Source of the DNA: Ceratopteris richardii
Lineage: Eukaryota > Streptophyta > Polypodiopsida > Polypodiales > Pteridaceae
Direction of reading: 5' to 3'
Length of the DNA stretch: 64,000 nt
Assembly: GCA_020310875.1 (NCBI GenBank)
Contig: CM035432.1
Location: 97,003,012-97,067,011 of the forward strand
The notes under the pieces are model-generated. The model did no database searches. It was not told the origin of the DNA and saw only the letters and a program-made list of their open reading frames with translations. The translations under genes and the position numbers were made by a program. Position 1 is the first letter of the stretch. Each line of letters begins with the position of its first letter. Shown here piece by piece: positions 37,425 through 45,987 of this stretch.

Positions 37425-38020
37425 CTCTCCTCCTCACTATTTGCTGCAGTTCTAGTGTCATGATCATGAGTGACTTGAGCGTTGATCTCTTCAATGACAA
37501 CTGTTGTTTTAGGTGCTCGAGCTGGAGGTATATTTAAAATATCGAAGAATTTTTTATCGTGGTGATCAATAGGAACCAAAGCTTTATCAAACTTATATCT
37601 TATTCTTGAAACAATAACATAATCCTTTGCCATTAGTGTTACCCTATGAGAATGAGCAGCACATAAGTAGGCATCATTCATGAAATCAATAGCAAAGTCC
37701 TCTGCAGCTTCTTGCAGTCATAGCAGTGCTTGAGTTTGCCACCTCACATTGACAAAGGATGAGGTCTTCATCAAAGAACAGAGGTTGGCTGAGATCTGCT
37801 TGACAACTCTCATAAATGGAAGTCTTGGGATCAACAATCCCACAGACTTTTTTTTTGAAGGCTTGTCTGGCACATGGTAGTTGACCCTTTTTTTTGAAGG
37901 CTTGTCTGGCACATTGGCTTGAACCTTCTGGGAATTTTGCTCCTGGACATTTTCCCCTTGGGCATTCTTGTCCTGACCCTCAGGGTACAACTTCCTTGCT
38001 GTCTTTTTGGTTCTAGCCAT
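37409..38020 (-). pseudogene. H3/CENH3-like histone with H3-tail N-terminus
   Basis: Start ATG at 38020 gives MARTKKTARK, nearly the H3 tail ARTKQTARK. Residues 11-60 are a basic linker with VPDKPSKK duplicated. The histone fold spans about 64-144: RLPFMRVVKQIS (canonical RLPFQRLVREIA), then RWQTQALL, a TGA, LQEAAEDF and LCAAHSHRVTLMAKD (canonical LCAIHAKRVTIMPKD). Trp in helix 2 and a loop 1 about eight residues longer than canonical H3 point to CENH3-like histones rather than replication H3. A C-terminal extension of ~60 residues follows, unlike any H3. In the family these proteins form nucleosomes with H4. The stop at codon 101 cuts the fold in half. Confidence 0.85.
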
Positions 38021-38119
38021 ACTCTGCAAAAAATCAGTCTTTAGGCAAGGAATTAGGAAAAGTGGAATATTCCACTGTCAAAACTTACTCTCAAAAAGCT
38101 ATGATCAATGACTCTTTCC

Positions 38120-38960
38120 ACTATCAGAGGCACGACCGATGCAAGCGATAACAGTCATCCGAAAATGCCCGGATGTCCCTGATCGCTTGCATCGGTCGTC
38201 TTTAAATTAATCATCAAATATCAATAAATAATATCTTACAATGCAAAATACTCAATTATCACTAAGATAAAGATAATTGGAAAACTATAATCAATGACTC
38301 TTTCCACTATCAGAGGCACGACCGATGCAAGCGATAGCAGTCATCCGGAAATGCCCGGATGTCCCTGATCGCTTGCATCGGTCGTCTTCAAATTTATCAT
38401 CAAATATCAATGAAATATATCTTACAATTCAAAATACTCAATTATCACTAAGAAAACGATAATTGGAAAACTATAATGAATGACTCTTTCCACTATCAGA
38501 GGCACGATTGATGCAAGCGATAGCAGTCATCCGGAAATGCTCGTATGTCCCTGATCGCTTGCATTGGTCGTCTTTAAATTTATCATGAAATATCAATAAA
38601 ATATATCTTACAATGCAAAATACTCAATTACCACTAAGAAAAAGTTAATTGGAAAACTATAATCAATGACTCGTTCCACTGTAAGAGACACGACCGATCC
38701 AAGCGATAAGAGTTATCCGTAAATGCCCAGACGTCCCTCATCGCTTGCATCGGTCGTCCCTGAATTCATCATCATATTTCAATAAATAGTAGTTAAAATA
38801 AAGGTAACAATGCGTTATACTCAAGCATAGCAAAGGAAACCAAAATTTGCAAGCTATGATCAAGGACTCGATGATATTAAAAAACATGACCGATCCAAGC
38901 GATTAGGGTTATCCAAAAATCTCGGATGTCCCTAATCGCTTGCATCGGTCGTGTCCACAT
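38120..38960. repeat. ~186-bp tandem array with hairpins H5-H9
   Basis: Hairpins at 38131-38199, 38317-38385, 38503-38571, 38689-38758 and 38885-38952, spaced 185, 186, 186 and 196 bp. Between them the phrase AATGACTCTTTCCACTATCA recurs. The array lies directly upstream of the histone-like ATG; a donor-like CTACGTAAGG at about 38970 and the acceptor TTTTTTGCAG at 38022-38031 suggest it is a 5'-UTR intron. Confidence 0.9.
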
Positions 38961-39080
38961 TACCTTACGTAGAGAGCGCTCTCTATAGAAATTGTGAAGT
39001 AGGCTAAAAACGTGGTGGCAATGGAACCTCGACGCTTGGCAAGTGTTGACAGAAAAAAATGAAGGAAATGAATAGGGAAG

Positions 39081-39300
39081 CTTAAATAGGTCCCAAAACT
39101 GAGTTGATCATTGTGCCACGTGGCATGCTCCGATTGGTCCACGTCAAATACCCGTTGCGAATTCCAACGTCTTTTGCCACGTGGCATGATTTGATTGATC
39201 CACGTCATCTATCCGTTGCACCGGGGAACGTACACTTTACCACGTGGCACTCTATGATTGGTCCACCTCATTCGACCGTTTCTTCCGTCCTCGCCTATAG
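39081..39300. promoter_or_regulatory. Divergent promoter, left copy
   Basis: Minus-strand TATA-like TATTTAAG (39081-39088) faces the histone/protease gene. Three units near 39117, 39178 and 39239 pair CCACGTGGCA with GATTGGTCC or GATTGATCC, a G-box next to a CCAAT box. The plus-strand TATA position reads CTATAGAAAG (from 39295) and looks mutated. Confidence 0.6.
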
Positions 39301-39360
39301 AAAGCTACTTCCTTCACAAACTCAAACTTTCAACCTTCAGAGAACTTGTCTCACTAGAGA

Positions 39361-39626
39361 CACGACCGATCCAAGCGATAAGAGTCATCCGTAAATGCCC
39401 GGATGTCACTCATTGCTTGCATCGGTCGTCCCTGAACTCATCATCATATTTCAATAAATAGAAGTTAAAATAAAGGTAACAATGCGTTATACTCAAGCAA
39501 CACAAAAGAAACCAAAATTTGCAAGGTATGATCAAGGACTCGATGCTATTTAAAAAACATGACCGATCCAAGCGATTAGGGTTATCCAAAAATCTCGGAT
39601 GTCCCTAATCGCTTGCATCGGTCGTG
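39361..39626. repeat. Hairpins H10-H11 in the duplicated promoter unit
   Basis: 39361-39430 and 39558-39626. H11 pairs GATTAGGG with CCCTAATC inside the shared arms. Confidence 0.9.
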
Positions 39627-39752
39627 TCCACATTACCTTACGGAGAGAGCGCTCTCTATAGAAATTGTGAAGTAGCCAAAAAACTTGGTGGCAATGGAAC
39701 CTCCACGCTTGGCAAGTGTTGACAAAAAAAAAAAAGCAAATGAATAGGGAAG

Positions 39753-39975
39753 CTTAAATAGGTCCCAAAACTGAGTTGACCGTTGTGCCACGTGGCATGC
39801 CCCGATTGGTCCACGTCAGATACCCGTTGCGAATTCCAACATATTTTGCCACGTGGCATGATTTGATTGATCCACGTCATCTATCCGTTGCATCGGGCAA
39901 CGTACACGTTGCCACGTGGCACTCTGTGATTGGTCCACCTCATTCGACTGTTTCTTCCCTCCTCGCCTATAAATA
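39753..39975. promoter_or_regulatory. Divergent promoter, right copy; drives the orphan gene
   Basis: Same layout as the left copy, with an intact plus-strand TATA box CTATAAATAC from 39967, about 190 bp before the ATG at 40159. The three G-box/CCAAT units sit at about 39786, 39849 and 39910. Confidence 0.65.
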
Positions 39976-40051
39976 CCTATTTCTTCACAATCTCAAACTT
40001 TCAACCTTCAGAGAATTTCTCACCTACAGTGTATTTTTCTTTCGTCGCCAA

Positions 40052-40121
40052 CACGACCGATACAAGCGATTTTCGCCGTTTGACCTACGTTGACTCGCTC
40101 TAGTCGCTTGCATCGGTTGTG
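40052..40121. repeat. Hairpin H12 in the 5' UTR of the orphan gene
   Basis: Between TATA box and start codon, so probably transcribed. Outer arms are conserved but the inside is the most diverged of the family. Confidence 0.85.
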
Positions 40122-40158
40122 TTCTCCTAATAGACATACAAGAGAAGCTGCAGCTTAG

Positions 40159-42927
40159 ATGGAGGTAATGAATGAGATCCTTAGTGTCTCTCCATCAGAG
40201 AAACTTCTTGATTTCATGGTTCAAGAGGGTTTAAGTGTAGATTATTTTCCTGATGCAATGACCATATTCAACCCCGAAATTGATTTTGAAAAACTCTTAG
40301 AGAACTCGAAAAGTTTTCTTAAGGATGAGTGGGAGATTTTCTTGGGGTTGGTCAATGGGAGGATCCTTTCTATTTCTCAGAAAACCTATGTCCATCCTCA
40401 CATCTTTGGGAAGGATCCAATAGATAGGGCTAAAATCACAAGAAAATGCAGAAGGATATCCCCTTTGCCAGGGAAGCTTGATTTATGCCCAGAGCATGAA
40501 AAGGATTGCTACTTGCTCCCTTTAAACATTGCTTTCTTGATATGGCTTGATCATATCTCAGTTGAAAGGGAGGAAAATGTTCATGATGAAGACGAGCCTT
40601 GCTTAGAGCTGGCACTTGAGGCTAGCTCAAAAACTATGAAAGGTGTCATGGAGATTGTTGAGGAGATCAATCTCCAAGCAGAAGAAGAGCAGGTCAAAGA
40701 TTTTGATGTGGCCACTTTTAAAGCAGAGACTGCAATAAGGGAGCCAACTGAAGAAGTTCAAGTGTCTGAGAAGTCCCTACTTCTCCCAAATCTACCTTTT
40801 TACTTTATCTCTGGGAAAGAGTTCATACCTCTATTTTACATTCAGGAACTTTTCAATCTAAGGGAGGACTACTGTCTTGCAGCTATAGCTGAGGCAGAAG
40901 AAGTTGCAAGGAGATTCATCAATAAGAAAGGAGAAAGAAGAGAGGAATTTTTGTGTCTTGATTTGGATTTGTCTAATGAAGAATTCAAAGATTCATCACA
41001 AGCTCTTTCAAAATGCTTTGAGAAAGCTATCTCAGAGAAGCCAAAACTTGCTGATGAAGAGTTTGATGAGCATCAGAAGCAACTTGGAATATACTCGTTT
41101 GGACGTGGCTACTCATTCTTGGATGTCGCTGAGGACAAAGGAACAATTTGTATTGACTCAAAAGAGCTCATTGAGGAGGAAGATGAGGTCAAGGTATGTT
41201 GTTTGATATATTCTATCAATTAAAGTTTTTGTCCGAGATCTCTATTTTTAAGTGAGAAAATGACCACGACCGATGCAAGCGATACAACCTAACGGATAAT
41301 CTCCGTTGTGCCGTATCGCTTGCATCGGTCGTGTTCGGACTTGAAGAGGAAGATGAGGTCAAGTATGTAGTAAAATATATTCTCATGATTTAAAGGCAAA
41401 GGAGATGAGATGGGCTTGATGCAAAATCTCTATCTTGTGTCAGTTTGTCCAAGTTCTCCATTAGAAGTGTCAGAAGTCGATCACGACCGATGCAAGCGAC
41501 AAGGCCCATCAGATATTTTCCGTCGGGCCTCATCGCTTGCATCGGTCGTGTTTGGACTTTAGGAAGATGACGTCAAGGTATGCAGTTAACTATATTCTCA
41601 AGAACTTTAGGTTAAGGATATGAGATGGGACCAATGCAAAATCTCTTTCTTGTATCAGATTTGTCCAAGTTCTCCATTCGAAGTGTCAGAAATGGATTAC
41701 GACCGATGCAAGCGATTAGGCCCATCGGATATTTTCCGCTGGGCCTCATCGCTTGCATCGGTCGTGTTTGGACTTGAGGAAGATGACGTCAAGGTATACA
41801 GTTAACTATGTTCTCAAGAACTTTAGGTTAAGGATATGAGATGGGACCAAGGCAAAATCTCTTTCTTGTATCAGATTTGTCCAAGTTCTCCATTCGAAGT
41901 GTCAGAAATGGATCACGACCGATGCAAGCGATTAGGCCCATCGGATATTTTCCGCTGGGCCTCATCGCTTGCATCGGTCGTGTTTGGACTTGAGGAAGAT
42001 GACGTCAAGGTATACAGTTAACTATGTTCTCAAGATCTTTAGGTTAAGGATATGAGATGGGACCAATGCAAAATCTCTTTCTTGTATCAGATTTGTCCAA
42101 GTTCTCCATTCGAAGTGTCAGAAATGGATCACGACCGATGCAAGCGATTAGGCCCATCAGATATTTTCCGCTGGGCCTTATCGCTTGTATCGGTCGTGTC
42201 TAGGAGTTGCATGCAGCAATGATAATACATGTCTTGCTTGTGGGAATTCCCCTCATTTATCAAACATTAGATGTTTCTAGGCAGTTTGCAAATAGATATT
42301 GATGACGACCGATGCAAGCGATAACGACAATCTGAATTTCTCTGAAGACCCTTATCGCTTGCATCAGTCGTGTCTCTTGCTTTTCTTTCTAATAGTTTCA
42401 AGTTACTTCACATGTTTCCTTAAGTGTGCTTGCAATTCATCTAACCATGTTTTTCATTTTTATCATAGTTAACTTTATTGGATGAAGACAATTACCTTGG
42501 CAAGGGCAAGGGAACAAGAAAAGCCTTAGAAGAGAAAGGAAAAGCAAAGGTGGATATTCATTCTATTATCCACTATCTTCCAAAGTTGAACCCAGCCACT
42601 TTTTGTGTTATTCAGAAGCACTATAGTGAGGAGCCAGACTTTGCATTGTTCTACTTGAGGACTCTATCAAAATACATGGGTTTTACTCCAATACCCTTTA
42701 ATGCTTTCAGAGTTTTACTGCTTGAAAGAGCAACTGCATTCAAAATTTTTGGATATGCCCCTGGACTCAATGCTTCAAGGGCAGGGTACTTTCTTTGTTA
42801 TTCAAGCTATGCAATGGCTGCAGGGGTGTCAGATTTAAAAAGCATTGCTGGATACAGGAGAAAAGAGTTCCTGAGACATAGAGGTGATTTGCCAGAGCCA
42901 AGCTCTTTCAAAAGGCTCAAGGAATGA
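40159..42927 (+). CDS. Acidic orphan protein of the DNA transposon, two exons
   Basis: Exon 1 is 40159-41193 (donor AAG/GTATGT), exon 2 is 42469-42927 (acceptor TATCATAG); both are phase 0, giving about 497 residues without a lesion. I recognise no family. The first ~150 residues mix hydrophobic and acidic stretches with a Cys/His patch (KLDLCPEHEKDCYLLP). The middle is strongly acidic and helical. The last ~130 residues (VDIHSIIHYLPKLNPATFCV, KYMGFTPIPFNAFRVLLLER) look like a compact helical domain. The 1.3 kb intron contains six hairpins. It shares a divergent promoter with the histone/protease gene. Possible roles are DNA binding or a transposase partner; this is a guess from context. Confidence 0.72.
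41174..42208. repeat. 216-bp tandem array inside the intron, with hairpins
   Basis: Units repeat the end of exon 1 and its splice donor: GAGGAAGATGAGGTCAAGG at 41174, variants at about 41346, 41561, 41776 and 41992, followed by GTAT-type donors. Each unit includes one hairpin. The 61-codon frames at 41620-41805 and 41836-42021 are repeat by-products. Confidence 0.92.
41265..42372. repeat. Hairpins H13-H18 in the orphan-gene intron
   Basis: 41265-41333, 41482-41550, 41698-41766, 41914-41982, 42130-42198 and 42304-42372. H15-H17 pair AGGCCCA with TGGGCCT inside the arms; H13 pairs AACGGA with TCCGTT. H18 lies outside the 216-bp array. Confidence 0.92.
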
Positions 42928-43229
42928 CTTGATTTTTTCAAATTCTATATCTCAACAAATGTACATATACAGAAATTGCCCAATGTGATATAAGACATTG
43001 CAATTTTTTTTGGTGTAATTGTTATTGATTCTCTGGTCAAAGTCATCTGATGGTAGTAGACATATTTCTTTTCAAAGCATACTACATCATGAAATGTACA
43101 TACATGACATCTTTTATTTCTCAAAGAAATAAAAGACATTGCAAATATTAAAGCTCTGTTTGAAATGTGGTCTTTTTCAGTTTGTGATATTGATACATGA
43201 TTTGCCTGGTGATAGCCATATCCTTCTGA

Positions 43230-45624
43230 TTATATTTGGCATGAGGTCCTTTGTAATTGTCTTCTAAAGAACCAATCAAAAAGCTCTCTGAAGGCATTGC
43301 TCTTTGTTACTCCTCCTCCTTTCCTTGTACACCTAAAGAAGCTTGTCCTTGCTTGATAATGAGATTTTTCCATGCCTTGGGTGTTCCACATGGCAAGTGG
43401 TTCTTTTTCTGCAAAGAATGCACCATGCACAAGAAGAATATGCTGGAAAGCAGAAGAATTTCATTAGATCTTTATTTCAATTAAAAACAAATAAATTGAA
43501 TAAAATATCTTTGGAGCTCACGAAGTAGTATGTTATGTCTTTGGCACCCCATGCCTCTATGATGGTTTCTATAAGCTCTGTGGTCGCCTTTCTGAAATCT
43601 GTCACATAACTTTTTGATGTTACCTGCTGCCTCATGATCTTTAAAAGATTATCTAGTTTGACCCACACCTCCATTCTCTTTTTTGCTATTTTTGGTTTGC
43701 TTTTTACATTAGTCGTGACCTCACAAAATGTTTTCCATGAATTCCACATGGCATTAAGTTGTTTGCCATCATGGTTGCTGAAGAATCTCCTTGCTTTTGC
43801 ACCTCCCATTGAGACATCCTGTAAAACATCACCTGTATTTTGTGAAAGCTTTGGATCTTTTCTTAGATGAACATCACCACCATGAAACCCCATTTCTGAA
43901 AGAAGACATTCACATTTTTTTATGCATTCATCTGCAAGAGTTGTAGGCTTGATAGAATATGCATAATCCAAGTGAAGACGGACCAACTTGTCAATGATTC
44001 TTAACTCTACATGTAGTGTACATATGTGTACATTTTTCAATGCTATTGGAAGTATGGGATCCCAAATCATTGAAGAAGATGAGTAGTTACGAAGAATAAC
44101 ATTTTGTCTAGAAGGAGCCTCTTCACCCTCAGCTCTAGTAATCCATCCATTTGTGCCTGGGCTTTGCATGCAGTACAAGCAAGGGTATTTAGAATTTGCT
44201 CCCCCACTTATACCAAACATGCATTTGAGTGTCTTTAGGTCTCCACTCAAATGCCACTCAACTTGAAAGTTTCCGTAGTCTTTGACATTCAACAATTCTC
44301 CTGCATGATACCCTTGGATAACATTTGGAATGTTTGTCTGTGAGAATAACCATTTAAGTGTTTTATGGCTCTCAGATGGAACTTGAGCACAGCCAACCCA
44401 CCATAACTCCATTTCTGATTGTACTTTGAGAGATGGAGTATCCAATTTCCCAAGGCTATAGTCCAAAGCTTTGTTCATCAGTGCAATGCTTATTCTCTCC
44501 ATCTTTTGATGTTTTTTAAGCTCAGCTTCATCAAGTTTGATTACAAATTTCAATAGACCAGAACATTCATGCTCTTTTATATTATAGAACTGAACCATGT
44601 ATGTTTGAAATTTTATAACATCTATCCATATGTTGTTAAATGCATTGTAAGTGAAATGTAACTTTTGTTTTCCTACTTCGTAAGGCATGTTACTGTGAAT
44701 ATGTTTATATTCACCAAATACTGATGTGATCTTCTTATTCAAGCAGAGCCGAAACTTTCCCACATGATGGGGTCTAGGCAATCCAAAACTTCTAACTTTG
44801 TTAAATTTTAAAAATTCACACCAAACTTTTGAAATTGCTCTATAACCTTTCCTACTCACTCCGACACTATCACAAATATTTTGAATTTGAGATGGTTCTA
44901 GTAAAAGATTCATTTCTGTCATGAGTTTTTGAAAAACAAAGCATTTCAAGCATGTATTTTCATTTAGTTTCAGTAGTCTTAAAACATCATTTTGACTCAA
45001 AATTTCATTATAGAAATGTATGCGCTCAAAACTGCTCGACATATTGAAACCTAACACATTTGTCACATGATCTCTAACAATTTTCATTCTTTTCTTTTTC
45101 TGGCCAGATTTTTCAGTCAAATCTAAAAAAGGTTTTACTCGTTTTGACCGCATTCTCAAACCTATAGGAGTTTCTTTCATTTTTTTAAAAGACTCTAACT
45201 GAGAAGATAAAGTGGATAATTTGTTTTCTAGCTCTCTCATATGTAAATTCTTCTTGTGTAGTGTGTTTTGTAAATAGTTTATGTATTGTACATAATTCCT
45301 TGAAATATCCCAGAGCCTTGAACAATAGCCTCGTAAACCATCCTCACCATCTCCCACAAATCTAATCAGATCATGAAGATTATGAAAAGGGGGGTACCTT
45401 CCAGTTTGTGGATCAATTGGATAAACAGATCCATCTGTCCATATGTCGATATGTTTCTTGCCTTCCTTTCGCAATCCATCCACTTCAAGAGGATGAAGAG
45501 CCCTTCGAAATACGTTTCTTGTCGTCGCATACGCCTGACTAACTGCAATGTTGATATGGAACTTTTTACAATGATTTCGATTGTTTGAAAGCTCAGGGAG
45601 AGTATTTGGGTTAACGTTCTCCAT
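43230..45624 (-). CDS. DDE-type transposase candidate, two exons
   Basis: Exon 1 is 45624-43522, exon 2 is 43442-43230; donor GTGAGC and acceptor TTTCCAG, phase 0, ~771 residues without lesions. After an N-terminal region with a predicted coiled coil (about residues 115-145) come LSGDLKTLKCMFGISGG then YPCLYC, a Cys-x2-Cys insertion, then HICTLHVELRIIDKLVRLH, and in exon 2 HILLVHGAFFAEKEP and NTQGMEKSHYQA. The Asp in SGDLK and the Glu in QGMEK are plausible active-site residues. A layout of this kind is known to me from poorly described transposase-like proteins in invertebrates. In this role it would cut at the TIRs. The superfamily is not assigned. Confidence 0.72.
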
Positions 45625-45730
45625 GGTCTGCTATGAAAAATGACCAGCAAGTGTCTAAAATGACGTGAAAGGGAGAAACAGGCTTGCTATGAAAAGTAGA
45701 GAAAAAAAGCACAAAACGTCATCAGCACAC

Positions 45731-45738
45731 ATTATATA
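45731..45738 (-). promoter_or_regulatory. TATA box of the transposase gene
   Basis: Minus-strand CTATATAAT within GGACCTATATAAT, about 107 bp before the ATG. The preceding GGACCTAT also precedes the minus-strand TATA box of the histone/protease promoter (GGGACCTATTTAAG). Confidence 0.6.
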
Positions 45739-45955
45739 GGTCCGTGAACAAGAGGAAAATTCAACTTTTGAGGCGTAAGATATCACACAAACTTCGAGGC
45801 GTAAGATATCACACAAACTTTTCATGATTATATGATACGAGTTTCTCTCTCTTCAAAATTTGCATAAGATACGTTTTAAATGAACTTACACGGAATTTCT
45901 TAAAGGATTTGACAACTTTAATCCCGATTAAGCACAACTAATTGAAATCCTTACA

Positions 45956-45987
45956 CGGCCCTTTTTGGGCCGTTTTTCGCCCTAATG
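45956..45987. repeat. Right terminal inverted repeat
   Basis: Reads GGGCCGTTTTTCGCCCTAATG at its outer end, the complement of the left terminus with a few mismatches inside. Confidence 0.92.

Larger units (their letters stand above)
36269..38020 (-). pseudogene. Histone H3/CENH3-like and Ulp1-type protease composite gene
   Basis: The two parts follow each other without a gap. Part 1 (38020-37409) is histone-like; part 2 (about 37418-36269) is a C48 protease in four exons. Joining them needs one extra base in the A-run at 37419-37423 and bypass of TGA at 37718-37720 and TAG at 37380-37382. Both stops fit C-to-T changes at CGA and CAG. I infer an ancestral fusion protein of ~500 residues, now disabled at this locus. 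The alternative is two adjacent genes. A possible 5'-UTR intron ends TTTTTTGCAG just before the ATG. Confidence 0.75.
38689..40015. repeat. 672-bp direct duplication covering the divergent promoter
   Basis: 38689-39360 and 39361-40015 are near-copies, offset by 672-673 bp (hairpin 38689 matches 39361; hairpin 38885 matches 39558). Each copy has two hairpins, a minus-strand TATA-like box and three G-box/CCAAT units. Confidence 0.92.
33059..45987. mobile_element. Large DNA transposon with four genes and 18 hairpins
   Basis: Bounded by terminal inverted repeats of about 32 bp, 33059-33090 and 45956-45987. Cutting it out rejoins the Copia C3 pol frame exactly where Copia D is continuous, which proves insertion. 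Flanks share at most one base with the inferred empty site, so the target duplication is absent, eroded or very short. Contents: BAH-like gene (+), histone-like/Ulp1 gene (-), orphan gene (+), transposase (-), and four hairpin-bearing tandem arrays. I cannot assign it to a named superfamily. Confidence 0.9.

Noticed and set aside
37409..38020. A normal host histone H3 gene
   Set aside because: It lies inside the TIRs, has a non-H3 linker, an unusually long loop 1 and a C-terminal extension, and shares its locus with a protease.
38018..38029. Upstream TTG as start of the histone-like protein
   Set aside because: It falls within a splice-acceptor-like TTTTTTGCAG; the ATG at 38020 gives the H3-like tail.
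41620..42021. Two near-identical 61-codon frames in the orphan-gene intron
   Set aside because: By-products of the 216-bp intronic repeat.
35299..42372. Regularly spaced palindromes as a CRISPR array
   Set aside because: The setting is a plant transposon, spacing varies, intervening units are themselves repeats rather than unique spacers, and there are no cas genes.
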